From Bicyclus anynana (Eukaryota; Arthropoda; Insecta; Lepidoptera; Nymphalidae), in contig NC_069093.1 of assembly GCF_947172395.1 (NCBI RefSeq), positions 3,011,561 to 3,075,560 of the forward strand: a stretch of 64,000 bases of DNA, given 5' to 3'. The position numbers and the translations under genes were made by a program. The notes under the pieces were generated by a model. It was given only the letters and a program-made list of their open reading frames with translations. It did no database searches and was not told where the DNA came from. Positions 12,501 through 27,500 of the stretch are shown here, piece after piece; the stretch's first letter is position 1; each line of letters starts with the position of its first letter.

Positions 12501-15500
12501 CGCCCCGCTTCGGTAAGCTGGCAGCCAAGCGTGTCCAAAGATGACGAGATAATTTTGTTTATATATAAATAGTCAGTATTTTGTCCTCTGTAAAATTACC
12601 TGTTGGAAGCAAAAGGCATTATTTTTTGCCTCTTACATAAGTCGCGCAGACTTTCGCGCGCATTTGTGTATAGAATTCTTTACGTAACAATCAAAAACTA
12701 TGAACATCTTAAGATGTAAATCCAAAACTATACCTATTTTATTACTGAAAATGTTTTTTTTTTTATAAAAAAAACGAGCTGCACTGAAATTTAATTTTAA
12801 GTCTTTAATTATATGTCTATGCACGGCATGTTTTTCTTCCAATTTCAATAAATAAAATGTATGACTTTTTTTAGGTTCTTCTATGTCCGTTATCTGGTAT
12901 GTTGACCATTGGAGGCGCGGCCGGTCACATAGTCATTGCAAGTTTGAAGACATCTCCTAGTACAGCCGAAGTTAAGGTAAAACATAATCACAGATACAAT
13001 AACCCCACCCACACCAAATCCAATAATAAGTACTGCTAACCTGTAACACCTACACCCATGCGGTGGTATAGGTACCGCATTCATCAAAATGGGCTCAGTA
13101 GTTCAAATGTTATTCACATAAATATAAATATTACACGGCGTAGCCAAACCACCAAGGCCGCTAAACTATTTTTTTTTTATTTAATTTTTTGAAAATAAAA
13201 GTGTTTTAATATAATTTGCAGTCGATACCTGTAAACATCGTGTCAGACCGCGACGGGTTCGTGTGGAAGGGTCACGACCAGTTGACGCTGCGGTCCGGTG
13301 CTCTCACATTCCCCGCAGGTTATCAGGTAATTTAGGAGCCTATTTTCAATGTCCGGTGGTGTCTGGTGGGCAGAGACTTCTTTCCTATAAGAGAAGGAGT
13401 TAGCTCACAGATAGACGCTGTAATCTGGGTTGACAGTGTTAGGGCAATAATGATGGAATCTTGTTACGAGTTCCTCTATTACGGGTGGTATTACTTTTCA
13501 TTATTTATATTATTGTGGACCTTCCTAACAAAATGTTGAACATTGTACTAAGGTCATCCAGAGTCTGTGCCATAATGACTACATCGTCCGCGAACCGTAG
13601 TTGAGTGATGTACTCGCCTTTGATGTTCGCTTCTTCCAATGCGGCGGTAAATAGCTTCGGAGAGATCACATCTCCCTGACGCACTCCTCGCTGCAACTGG
13701 ATTGGCCTCGTAGTCTGATCCTGAATACGGACTGACATAGTAGTGTTTTCGTACAAGCACTTCAAGGCTTGGATATACCTGCATTAATCAATTCGGCATT
13801 TCTGCAATGACCTTTGCACACGCACAGCGCAGGTTTCCACTGAATCAAAGGCTTTCTCATAGTCCACTTGAGCTCAATTGTTTGTTAGGCACCGTCACGC
13901 TGCTAGTTACGTCAGTGATTTTGTGCAATAATGTTTGTTGTCCGCAGGCGAGCGCAGTGGGTCAGCTGTCGCCGCCGGCCGCGGTGACGGCGCTGGCGGC
14001 GCAGTGGGAGTGGGGCGTGGTGTGCGCGGGCACGGCGCACGGGCTGGCGCTGCTCGACGCGCTGCGCGTGGCGCCCGTCGCGCACAAGTGCACGCTCAAC
14101 CCGCACGGTGGGCACACAGCTTTATATTTTTAATACCGGGTATAGACAAACCTCATAGCCGAGTCCTCGCCTACGTAGTACGCAGGTGTAAAGGTAAAAT
14201 TAAAAGTCACTGAAAGAGGTGCCAAGCATATATTTTGCAGCAGTGGTTTGCCTATTATCCATGCAGCAGTCGAAATACTATACTTCTAAATATATAAAAC
14301 TCAAAGGTCTATCAACACATAGCCCAAACAACTGGATAGATCAGCTTGAAATTTGGCATGCAGGTAGATGTTGCACTTACCACTCCCATCCAGTATCCAC
14401 TCCCTCAACACTTCACGCCACATAAAAAGATCAAGGGGCGTATTCAACACCTTGAGTTAAGTGTTGGAAATTGTAATGTTGGTATCAATTGTGAATTTTA
14501 ATACTGTATGATTATTTTTAAAAAGAGCAACTGTTGAGTTTCTTGCCGGTTCTTCTCAGCAGAACCTGCCTTCCGAACCGGTGGTAGAATCTTTACAAAT
14601 AGTCAACTGACGTTTCAGAAGTGCCTACTTGAAATAAATGAATTTTTAATTTTGTCTTTGTCATTCGAAGTCAGAAAGTGACAAAACTTACTTTGAGACA
14701 CGACCGACACGAAGCATAGTGGTTGTATTTATTTAATCACTTTATATTTGTATCTGCAGATCACTCTGGTGCTGGCGATACGCCGATATCAAGGAGGAAG
14801 TCATTCAAGAAGTCCCTCAGGGAGTCATTCAGGAGGCTGCGCAAGGGCAGATCACAGCGGCGGCAAACCACCACCTCAGCCAGCCCTACGTCACCGACAC
14901 AAGTAAAAAGACTTTTCATTGCTATTATACTATAAAAAATAGTGACAAACCGAAGGAAAGTAAGTAACTTTTTTAGTAGCGAGTGCGCCTAACGATTATC
15001 TAGAGCCAAACCACATAAGTGAGTCCTCTGCCGCGTGGAGCAACGGATTTACGTCAATCAGGTGCGGGAGAAGAGAGGGCGTTACGCATCTATACTAATA
15101 TTATAAAGCTGAAGAGTTTGTTTGTTTGATTGAACGTCTAATTTGAAAAATTCTTTCAGTGTTAGATAGCCCATTTATCGAGGAAGGCTGTATATAGGCT
15201 ATATATTATCCCCATATTCCTACGGAACGGGAACCACGCGGGTGAAACCGCGCGGCGTCAGCTAGTATTCAATATTTTTAAAAGATTACTAAAACATGCC
15301 GAACCTTGTCGTCTAGCTCGCATCGGCGCTGGTTATTGTATGTAGTGTATCTACGAATCTACATACACTACATTTAATCGCCAAGCGGTCATACATACGT
15401 CCATGCCGTCTAAAAATATGTTATCGCCGCGTTGGCCGCTTTTAAATTTACATGTTTTTAATAAATAGTGTAGGAAATAGTAGTCTGTGATGGATATGAC

Positions 15501-18500
15501 GTCGCTCGATCTCGTGTGCTCGTGGCGTTCGAGCCGTCCACATCTCTTGTTGTGTAATCTTTATGGGTTACTTGGGATAGGCGGGGAGAGTGACTTGAGT
15601 GGAAAAGGGGAGTGTTTGATATCAGTCAAAGGATCCTTTAACCCTACACACATAGTTTGCAAGTGCGTGACTCCACTAAAGGTCTTTCTCTGCCATTCTA
15701 GGGTCTTATTTTGGTTACAGTTTCATTAGCTAATTAAGTTGTCCTGACAAGTGCTGTGAATCATAAACTTTGTTCGTCATTAGTTTTCTTATATTTTTAA
15801 TCGCTTTTGAGTCCTATAATAAATATAATTCTTCCAGCCAGCTAAAAGGGTGGCGGAAAAGATTAGCGAAACGGACGCCGAAGTGAAGCCCATCGAGCGC
15901 GCAGTGGAGGCGCGGCCGGCCGACGACGGGTTCGGCTCCATGGTGCGCTGTTTGTACTTCGCGCGCACATTCCTTATCAACAGTAAGTCGTCTTCGACAC
16001 TTTTTGACGGCATTTTAGGAAGCCTACATACACTACTTGCTTCGAAGCTTCGATAAAGTCCTGAATAGGGTAGTTGACTCATATCAAATTTATTATACTC
16101 AATATTAATTTCGTGTAGTACATGGAAAACAGGACCGAAATATATCGATATAAATTAATAAAAGTTAAGGATTTCTTTTTAAGAAATTAAATATCACGTG
16201 TCTCAAACGGTGAAGGAAAACATCGTGAGGAAACCTGCATACCAGAGAATTTCTTAATTTTCTGCGTGTGTGTAGTCTGCCTATCCGCATTGGGTCAGCG
16301 TGGTGGACTATTGGCCTATTGGCTCTTCTTCTGAGAGGAGACTCGAGCTCAGCAGTGAGCCGTATATGGGTTGATAACGTAACGTAAAGATTTCTTATAA
16401 AACTTATTTTAAATATCACGTATTTTTTTTTAATTTTCCATACGTCAAAAACGTTGTCGTCCATTTTGTGACGTAACTAACACACTTGATGTACTAAACG
16501 TCAAACTAATTGTTAACTAATATTTTTGTGAAATGCTCCATTTGTATAGGATTTATTATAGTGACGTCATGAAACAGTTGAAATACAGACTGTCATGGCC
16601 ATATTCAAAAACATATTTAAAAAATGAAATTTTCATGTAATCACATCTCAAAAAATTAAAAAAAAAAAAATACAATCTAGTAGAACGAAAATGAATTATT
16701 TGAGACCATTTAAAAAAAGTATCAACTAGCCTATTGTGCCAAGTAGTGTAACGAGGTGCTGCGTGTTTGAACCTCGATAGGATAGCTTCGACTGCAATTA
16801 CTTATTTGCCTTCCCTCGAGTCAAAGACTTTGGTTCGGGGGCCAAACTGACAACGATCGGAAGTTGGGTGAAGTGAAACGAGGTAGCACTGAGTATCGTC
16901 ATGTTTGTTTCCACACTTAACCTCGATCAACTTTGCGAGTAGTGTATTGGGGGTGTTAGAATCGCATCATGTTGCAGCCCAGACAACGACGCCGACGCTG
17001 TGGGCGGGCACCAACAACGGCACCGTGTACGCGTTCACGATACACGTGCCCAACACCAACAAGCGGAAAGAAGATCCGGTGAGATTCTTTTTGTTGTTGA
17101 CTAGCGGACGCCCGTGACTTCGTCTGTGAAATTTAGTTTTTCCCAAATCACTCGGGAGCCATGGATTTTTCCGAGATGAAAAGTAGCCTATGTGTTAATC
17201 CAGAGTAAAATATGTGTCCGTTCCAAATTTAAGCCAAATCGGTTTTAAATTAATAAACTGTCATAAAAATTTTCATCTCCTATTTTATACCCTTGGGGGT
17301 AGAATTGATCAAAATCCTGTCTTAGCGGATGCCTACGTCCTAACATTTACCTGCATGCCAAATTCAGCCCGACCCGTCCAGTGGTTTGGGCTGTGCGATG
17401 ATAGATCACTATGTTAGTCAGTCACCTTTGAGTTTTATATATTTAGATTTTTTGATCTGCTGAATACAACATTCTGCTAGTAATGCAATGCTATAAGAAC
17501 GGACGCCGAGTAAAAGTATATGACCTATAAAAGGCGTTCCAAGATGTTAAGGTTATTTGATTATTAATTGTGCAATCTCCCACACGGATACCCGGAAACA
17601 ATACGTCTGAGGGATTTGCCAGCCCAATGACACGCTCGATATATTGTGGAGAGAAAATGACATTGTCGACCGACAGAGGCGGCATCGAAAATATTGATCT
17701 TTTTCGTCCCATTGCTACGAAAGAGAGACAGCGATATTTTCGATTGTGCTGCTTCTGCTGCTGGTCGACAATGTACCAATTTCTCACAGAGAGTTTCTTA
17801 GAAGAAAGTAAGACTGTGTATTTCAATGCCTATCTCAGTATATCATGATCCATAGCCGCTTAGGCTATTTGTTAAAGAAATAGGAGATTAATGTTTTTTT
17901 TATTTCAGGTCACATGTCAGCTAGCAAAAGAGATCCAGTTAAAGCACCGAGCGCCCGTTATAGGCATCACGGTGTTGGACGGCGCCGCTGTGCCACTGCC
18001 CGACCCCTTGGAGGTTTGTAATCGTCATTATCCGCCTACATTCATGGTCCGCTACTCTCTCCTTATATGCTTCTTAGAGGTGCGTAATCACATTCACTAA
18101 ACTTTTGTACGTTGACAATTGACATACATAACTTTGTTTTTACATGGAACACATGGCAGATGCGCGTCACGAGATATGTCGTGTAGACAAAAAGACTTCT
18201 GTCGAACCAAACCAAAGGCTTCTGTCGCTTTTGGTCGACCAAAAACGATGATAAAAAATATCGCTAATTCATCCCAAAGCAAAGAATCGAAAATAGAAAC
18301 TTGCATGAATGATGCGCAAATATCATCAAATAAATGGTAAGATAGCATTCCGATCTTGGCGCAAGCGACGCGCGACTTTGTATGAATTTATATGGAGAAC
18401 TAAACAAAGGTGGTCGCGCGACCGCGGTCTCGGACTTCGCGGCGCGGCGCTTCGTGGACGGTCGCGGTCAAGCGTCACGGTCGCCAAGAACGGAAGGCTA

Positions 18501-21500
18501 CCTTTACGGTATACTTGCGCATAGCTAACCTTAGGAAAAGGACATGATTAATTTATGGCGTATTTGTTGTACCCAGGTGGAGCGGGGCGTGTCCCCGCTG
18601 CCGGAGAGCGGCGCGCACCGCGTGGTGATCACGTCCGAGGAGCAGTTCAAAGTGTTCACGCTGCCGGCGCTCAAGCCGCACAACAAGTACAAGCTCACCG
18701 CGCACGAGGGCGCCAGGGTAGGTGCTGTTGTATCCAGGGGGAGCGCGGCGTGTGCCCGCTGCCGGCGCTCAAGCCGCACAACAAGTACAAGCTCACCGCG
18801 CACGAGGGCGCCAGGGTAGGTGCTGTTGTATCCAGGGGGAGCGCGGCGTGTGCCCGCTGCCGGAGAGCGGCGCGCACCGCGTGGTGATCACGTCCGAGGA
18901 GCAGTTCAAAGTGTTCACGCTGCCGGCGCTCAAGCCGCACAACAAGTACAAGCTCACCGCGCACGAGGGCGCCAGGGTAGGTGCTGTTGTATCCAGGGGG
19001 AGCGCACGTGTCCCCGCTGCCGGAGAGCGGCGCGTACCGCGTGGTGATCACGTCCGAGGAGCAGTTCAAAGTGTTCACGCTGCCGGCGCTCAAGTCGCAC
19101 AACAGGTACAAGCTCACCGCGCACGAGGGCGCCAGGGTAGGTGCTGTTGTATCCAGGGGAGCGCACGTGTCCCCGCTGCCGGAGAGCGGCGCGCACCGCG
19201 TGGTGATCACGTCCGAGGAGCAGTTCAAAGTGTTCACGCTGCCGGCGCTCAAGTCGCACAACAAGTACAAGCTCACCGCGCACGAGGGCGCCAGGGTAGG
19301 TGCTGTTGTATCCAGGGGAGCGCACGTGTCCCCGCTGCCGGAGAGCGGCGCGCACCGCGTGGTGATCACGTCCGAGGAGCAGTTCAAAGTGTTCACGCTG
19401 CCGGCGCTCAAGTCGCACAACAAGTACAAGCTCACCGCGCACGAGGGCGCCAGGGTAGGTGCTGTTGTATCCAGGGGAGCGCACGTGTCCCCGCTGCCGG
19501 AGAGCGGCGCGCACCGCGTGGTGATCACGTCCGAGGAGCAGTTCAAAGTGTTCACGCTGCCGGCGCTCAAGCCGCACAACAAGTACAAGCTCACCGCGCA
19601 CGAGGGCGCCAGGGTAGGTGCTGTTGTATCCAGGGAGAGAGCGGCGCGCACCGCGTGGTGATCACTGGGTTCGATCCCCGGCTGGGCAGATATAGGTTGT
19701 CTTAATTGGTTCAGGTCTGACTGGTGGGAGAGGGAGGCCTCAGCCGTGGCTAGTTACCACCTTAACGGCAAAAACGTACCGCCAAGCAATTTAGCGTACG
19801 AAGTCGTGTAGAAACGAATAGGGGTGTGTGTGAATTTTCATTCTCCTCCTAACAAGTTAGCCCGCTTCCTTCTTAGATTGCATCATTACCATCAGAGTGC
19901 CTAGTAGGAGTTTATATTGAATTAAAACAGATGTGCAGTAGTGCCACTAGATGGCGCTGTTTCAATTCCTAATCGTGTTTACGTTTACGCGATCGTCACA
20001 ATATCAAACTGCCACTAGGCACACAGGTGAGATTGCAGTCAAGGGCTTACTACTAAAGAATAAAAAAATATTTGATCTTCATACTCCGTGGCACAGGTGC
20101 GGCGCACCGCGTTCGCGTGGTTCGAGTGCGGCGCCAGCGGTGCGGAGCGACACCGCGAGTGGTGCCTGCTGTGCCTCACCAACCTGGGAGACTGCCTCGT
20201 GCTGTCGCCAGACCTGCGCCGACAGCTCAACGCGGCCGCCGTGCGCAAGGAGGATATCAAGTGAGTGTACATTTTTTTTTTTTTTTTAAGAATATCTGCC
20301 ATATTTTTTTGAATATGACCAATATTCCCATTCCCCTTCAACTAGTCTGGATAGACTGTGCTAAGAGTGGTTCGATAATAGACTAATGGGGCGGAGATCG
20401 AACCACCCCTCGGTGATGAGTCCGGCCGCTCTTACCGTTGAGCTATTGAGGCTCAGTTCAGTCAATTATTAGTTCCATGCCCCCTTAGAGGAATTAGATA
20501 TGGAGATGCATCGCACCCAAATTCACATAAAAATTGACTGTCATTTTTTGAGGGGACGAGGTAAACTTATACATCGACAATATTTAACGCCAATATATTC
20601 TATGCCCTTACACTATACGATAAATTTGACTCGCAATTCAAACACGTGTAATTTTTACAGAGACTAACACATCGCTTACAGAATATATTCACAGAATATT
20701 TGCATACTTGATCAATGTTCCGCCATAAGAATCGATTCTTTTGAGATATTGTTTTTATTACAAATTTGATGTAATCAAGGTAGAAATACTTACAAATGAA
20801 ACCTAACTTCGTCTTGTAGTAAACTAGAAGTTGTTGCCGTTTTTTATGGCCTGCAACTACACAAACTGGCAATTTTAGGAAGACGACTAACACAATTACA
20901 ACAATGAAACATCGATTCTACAGAGACAGTTTCTATAACCATGTTAGATCATGATCATATACTATACTTTTGGGAGGGGTGACGTCTAGCGAGGCAGGTC
21001 CTAAGGTAATTGGTCTGAGGACACAACACTTAACAGTGCTTAGGATTTACACGTCAGCTACAACGCGTTAACTGTGCAGCTGTGGCGTCGTCTACATGAA
21101 GCCTTATTACTTATCGTCTACACGAAGCCTTAAGCCTGTTTACAGCGGTTTTACTCATTACGAGTATGTAAAAACATTGTTTCGTTTGTTGCAGTGGTAT
21201 TTCCAGTCTGTGCTTCTCAAAGCGTGGTGAAGCTCTCTACTTACATTCTTCCTCGGAACTTCAGAGGATTACTCTGTCTGCTACTAAGGTTGGTACATTA
21301 TTACACCTACCAACTTTGTGTGGTCTACATACATGCTGTGCGACGTATAAATGAAGTGATATCTTAATTGCCTATAGATATTATTTACGCTGGCGTGCGC
21401 TAGTTATTTATATAATTAACCGAATTCAAAAAAAGGAGGAGGTGTTCTATTCGACGCGTATGTTTTTTTTTATTATGTGTGTTACCGTTTATATCTTCGT

Positions 21501-24500
21501 CATTTCTTAACCAATTTTTTATTTTTTTTTATTTGAAAGAGTAGGTGTACTTCCAGATTAGTTCCATTTAATTTTCATGAAAATCGGTTGATTGATTACT
21601 GAACTAATTTTTATGAAAATGAAATGCTATGACACACTAAAAACAGAAAAATAAAATCTTTTTAACAAAAATATTAACCCGACTCATATGCTACCTTCTG
21701 ATCACAATGAAGGTGGTGCCAACATAGTGATGCATTAACTAAAACCGATTAAATCATAAACTTTTAAGATTTAATGACCGTGGTTCTTCCAGAAATGGCT
21801 TTAATTAACACGTCACTGGCTTGGCATCGCCTTCAAAGTTTTCAGAAGGTAGCACATACAATGTTATTTTACGCTTTTTAGTATACTTTTGTAATTTTGA
21901 AGTCGGTTCACTTTTTTGTTAAAAAGATTTTTTTTAAGAGTAATGTTTTTTTTAAACTAATTATGTTTAATATCAACATTATCAGCCGATGGATGTCCAC
22001 TGCTGGACATAGGCCTTTTGCATGGACTGTTTGTTATAATTATTATTGAAATTAACATTATCGCCATGGAGTTTCATGTTAGTATATAGATATGAAGACG
22101 ACGATTTTATTGATATATATATTTATTCACTGAACTGATTGTTACAATTGTATATGGATATAAAATAAAAGTACTATCAAATAGATGAAGCAGTGTAGAA
22201 TGGAGAAACGGTAAAGATGTAATGAATGGGTAAAACAATATATCCACGCATGCGCGGTCGAGGGAATTCTAAATATGAAATTAATCTGGAATGTGAATGT
22301 AGATGTAGATGGCCTAACCTAAAGTGGGCGAACGAAAGAGTTCGTTCGCCACAACATGACATGTTTAATATAATTATTATTATTTCCAAACGTTTAAATA
22401 CTTGTTTGTAACAGGTGACGATAGCTCAGTGCCACGTGCTGCTGTCGCCGTGGGCGGTGACGCTGCGCGGCGCGAGCGACGACGCGCCGCTCACCAACGG
22501 AGAGCACAGAGTGGGTAAACATTACTGTTGTACCGTACGGTCACTGCGCGCACGTCAAGGTACTCCGACTGGCGGCCGGCTGTGAAAGAAGGCGTTTCGA
22601 AGCCATTAAAAAAAATCGTTGCGATTGTTGTTGGGCTGAACCTTCGGAGGTTTATCAACTTGCGGCTCGTAGATAATTTGCAAGGGCGTATCCAGATTTA
22701 AAGTGGAAGAAGGCGTTTCGAAACCTTGAAAACTATCGTTGCGATTTTTTTTATTAGCTTGCGGCTCGTAGTTGGGCGTATACAGATTTAAAGTTTAAAA
22801 AGGCGTTTCAAAACCATGATAAAAGTCAAAAATGCGTTGTGATTGCACATGGGTTAAACCTTCTGAGGTTTATCAGCTTGCGACTCGTTGTAACTCTATG
22901 ATAGATAGCATGAGCAAGGGCGTATCCAGATTTAAATTTGTAGAGGGAGAGTGATCTCTCTTCTCTTCTTCTTCGAAGTCTTTCCTTTTCCTTTGGCTTG
23001 CGGTTTTGGCTAATTAGCCCTTGTCCCCCATCATTGGATGTTTATTGATTTTAAAATGGTGGATGCGACTATACTTGTCTTTTTATTTCTTGCCTCCTTT
23101 TTGAAGACTGGATAGGAATTATAGGCTGCATGGGCCCCGTCACAGTTGGCGCATGTGGATGGCTCCTCGATAGAGCAGGGGCAGTCTTTAACGCTGTGTT
23201 CGCCTCCGAAACGCACACATGCATACTGGCGGTGACACCCGAAGGCGGAACTTCTGACATTTGTGACATTGAGCTGCTTCTTTCCTTCCTAAGTAACCAG
23301 TGTCCTAATTTTGGAGCCTTGACCTGTTTCATAGATTTTGAGCTAGTGGACGCGACTGTACTTACCTTTTTATTTCTTGCCTCTTTTTTGAAGACTGGAT
23401 AGGTATTAGTTGGGAGGATGGTCCCCGCTGCAGTTGGCCCATGAGGCTGGCTCCTCGATTGAGCAGGGCCAGTCTTTTTCGCCTCCGTAACACCCGTATA
23501 GAGAGTGGCGGAACTTCTGACATTTGTGACATTGAGCTGGACCTTTCCTTCCTCTCCAATAGGGCATGTGATATCTTGTGAAGACAAAGAGACCAATAGC
23601 GACAGGCCGAAAATATCGCTCTCTCTTTTGCCCACCCAACGAAATAGAGAGTGATATTTTCGATTCGGCCGCTATTGATTGAGAAAAATCATGGTCATTG
23701 ACGCGTCTTAGGCCTACAAGCTTCAACGTGAATTCCTGGTATGTTGAGGATTTCTGTGACCTTGTATAGCTGAGGTATATGACACTTTTATGATCAATTG
23801 ATAGACGTCAGAAATGCATTCTTTCAGAGCCGCACAGTCCTATTGACTTTAAAAACAGATAAAGAGTAGAAGTAGCTCATGAATCATTAAAATATTTGTT
23901 TACTGGCTTTTATAGTGACATTCTTATTATTTCTCGTATCGTAGCAAAGTCTTTCATTTACTTATAACGATTATTTACGGAACAACCATCATTGTTAGCT
24001 TATTTTAACTACACCCACTACAGTACCAGGCTTCCTTCCTTATAGGAAAGAGAATATGGAACTTAGAGACACCCGCCAACTGTCATTGATGCAGCTTTTT
24101 GGCCCACCTCAAGGGTTACGAATGTGTTTGACTCTAACGATCAATATCTGTAGGGCCTATGATATGCATAACAACACCGCAACAGCCCAACGCAATGAAA
24201 GAAAGTGCTTTTTAGCTGCTATTGTCTCACTCTTGGCGACATTTTTGTCTCACTCTCGTCACTTGACGTCGTGGTACGCATTATACAAGTAGGCTTATCA
24301 ATGTCATTAAATCATATAATTATGTCATATCATGGCATCGCCTACAATACTCCAGTGGCGCTAACATGGGACCAACGAGTAAATCTCGTGAAGATAAATA
24401 GACAAAAGTGAACCATTGTGGCGCAACTGGAAATATCGCTATCTCTTACAATGCGTTGGGATGAAAGAAATGAGACTTAGATTATTCCACCGCTATTTAT

Positions 24501-27500
24501 GTCTATTGCTTTTCACGAGATATGTCATTGGTCGCATGCTAGGTGTACACATGGTGAGGGGATCGAACTCAGACCTTCTTGGCCTCAACTCCAACCCGGT
24601 AACCGTGAAGCTGATGTGATTGAAACATAAATATATGTATGTGTAAGCAGGAGGAGCCGTCGGTGGCGGAGGCCGCGCATGACTTGACGGCCGCGTCGGG
24701 CGACATCACCGTGGACTCGGTGCGCGACCACGCCGCCGAAGCGTCGGAGCTCAACATTAACCTGCAGGTGAACACGGGCTCTTTTATATAGGGTGCTCGG
24801 GAGTATTTCCCGTGACTTTGAGGTGTTGACAAGTTCACTTATAGGAGCCGAACTTCATAACTGTTTTTTTTTTAATCAAAATTAGTACTGAAAACAGTCC
24901 GATTCGAACTCTATGATGCCGATAATTTATGGTTTTAAACTCACTAACAAACTACGAGTTTCTCGAGTAGTATTAACATTCGTTATTTCTATTAAAAGAA
25001 GGTACTTGTGTGAAGTTGTAACAACAGTGATGGTATAAATAAAAGGGGTATTTGATGACTTGAGTTCAGTTCTTTGTTAGGCGGCTTCAACGCCGTCACG
25101 CTGCTAGTCGCGTTTGTAATTTTGTGCGATTTGTGTTGTAATTTATTGTTTAGTGTGGGCATGGAGAACAAGTCGGGCAGGGAAGGTGAGTGTTAATTCA
25201 TCTTAAAAGGATCCTTTTAACCTGCACCCAAGGTCACAAGTCCTAGGACCTGCTTGAAATGTTTCCTCTATCAAAAAACGATGGTACAATCACTGTCGTT
25301 GCTACCCGTCACGCAATATAAACCCAAGTTGTCGAGGTACGCGTATCATGCAATACATACATGCAGTACAATAGTGTTAAGGTGTTATGTATGGCACTAT
25401 TTTAAAATGAACGTTTTTGCTTTCTTTTTTTTTACTGTATTTTTTTTTTACATACACTTATTAATAATATTGTCCAGAGTACACTTAATAGAAACTGTTA
25501 GGAGGTTGATTACTCTTTACTTGTCTTACTTGGCCCATGTTTTTTATTTTTACTCTACCTGACAGAACCGCATAAAAGAGGTCTTAATAAACTGCTCGTT
25601 CACAACTTCCAGAACTCGCAAGTGAACACGAGCTCGATGGTGGTGAAGACGACGACGCGGACGAACGTCAACGAGAACAGCGTCGACGGCGTGACCACGA
25701 CCACGACCACCACCACTACCACCAACAACTCCATCACCGAGAACAGTGAGTGACCACAACTTTAGCTTATGTACCACCTTTTTATAATCATCTTTGACAT
25801 ATTCGTCAATTCTGAGGTTATATTCATAATGTAGTGGTAGGCATAAAGAGTAAATAAATATGTACTTGTAATAAGTAAATACTTGAGCCAAGCATTTATT
25901 TCACTTTTGGGATAAGCACTTATAAATATTGTTGGTATAGACAAATAAATGCAATAATTCAAGGATATCTCACTTATAGTATATGTCCCAATTTTCCTTA
26001 ATATACAAATAATAACTCAAAAGTTAAAAATCAACTGAATGAAAACTTTCATTTTTTATTTTTATTTAATCCTCTTAGAATTTCCAAGGTTTTGAAGCCT
26101 AGCCAGTAATAAATTAAAAAAATTGGAAAGCTTTACCATTACCATGAATGAAATGAACGATCCATCCAATGTCCCGTAGCGAAAACATTAATGAATGAAT
26201 GATAAAAGTAAACCTCTATAGATCTGCATGTAAAACATTTTTATTGAACAAGCTTCGAATCCATACAAGTATTTTATGCGTGAGTGAGAAATAAGCTTCT
26301 ACGCTTTAGTTCTGTAGCGCTATTCTATAAGGTTGATTTTTGTTTGTCTCGAATTCGTTCTAGTACGAGATCCGGTATAAAAAATGTATACCCTCATCTG
26401 TTATTTTAATGGGATAAGAAATAAATGATAGGAAATATTCACATTGACAAATTGCACATAAATTGCGGCTGGATAGTATTAAATTATTTTTTTATTTAAT
26501 TTATTTAATCTCCTTCCTTCATGGGTAATTAAAAGAAATCATACATACTTAATAGAAATAGTAAAGGTTGCCTGCTTTCACATTGCAACTGTGGGTGCCA
26601 GATAAACATTTAAGTAATGCAAGTAATGTTATTTATAAACCCTCATTAGTTGTTTAGTCCTCAAATATGTCAAATGAAAGCTTTATTAGGTTGCCTTTGA
26701 TCTAGTTCACGGTTTCCTAGATTTGATATTAAAAATGTGTTTGGCCGCAATTTAACTAGGCAACCTATTTGCTATGTGTCACTGTGAACATTATCTATTA
26801 TTTATTTTTTATCTATACTAATATTATAAAGCTAAAGAGTTTGTTTGTTTGATTGAACGCGCTAATCTCAGAAACTACTGGTCCGATTTGAAAAATTCTT
26901 TCAGTGTTAGATAGCCCATTTATCGAGGAAGGCTATGGACTATATATTATCCCGGTATTCTTACGGGAACGGGAACCACGCGGGTGAAACCGCGCGGCGT
27001 CAGCTAGTCATTAATAAATAACAGATGAGGGTATATATTTCTAATGCCGGATCTTAGACCCATTACTCTTTGATACGATGGTAGAGATAGAAATTTATTC
27101 GAGACACAATGACGTTCTAAAAATAGACGTTACAGAATAGCTCTACTATTCCGATATTTTATCAGGATATTTTTTTTTATATTCTGGATCATTATAACTG
27201 TAAAACTTATTTGAGTGAAAAACGAAAGTTTTGACAAAGATTTGGTAAAAAAAATATCCGATAATTCCATCAAATTAAACAAATTTTTATAAATCCTAAT
27301 GAAAGATTACCTGTAAATTTACCCTGATGGTAAAAAAAGACTCATGCTAAATTTTGATATATTATTTAACAGACTGGTAATTAATAACATGGAAATGTCT
27401 TAAATAAATCTAAATAGCTTTAAGCTGAATTATATGTTATAATACCATGTATTTTCACTAAACAATAGTAATACTCATTGTAACAAAATTTTAAATCAAA

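Noticed and set aside
13505..13784. A host gene with reverse-transcriptase similarity
   Set aside because: Truncated RTE-type RT fragment without flanking domains, set inside another repeat.
18695..19705. Long open frames of 215-327 codons on both strands
   Set aside because: They are frames through the tandem l(2)gl exon array; the repeat period near 159 bp (divisible by 3) keeps them open. They have no start or splice context of their own.
24056..24619. Several short frames in an l(2)gl intron
   Set aside because: No recognisable domain, mixed with dispersed-repeat patches; nothing supports coding.
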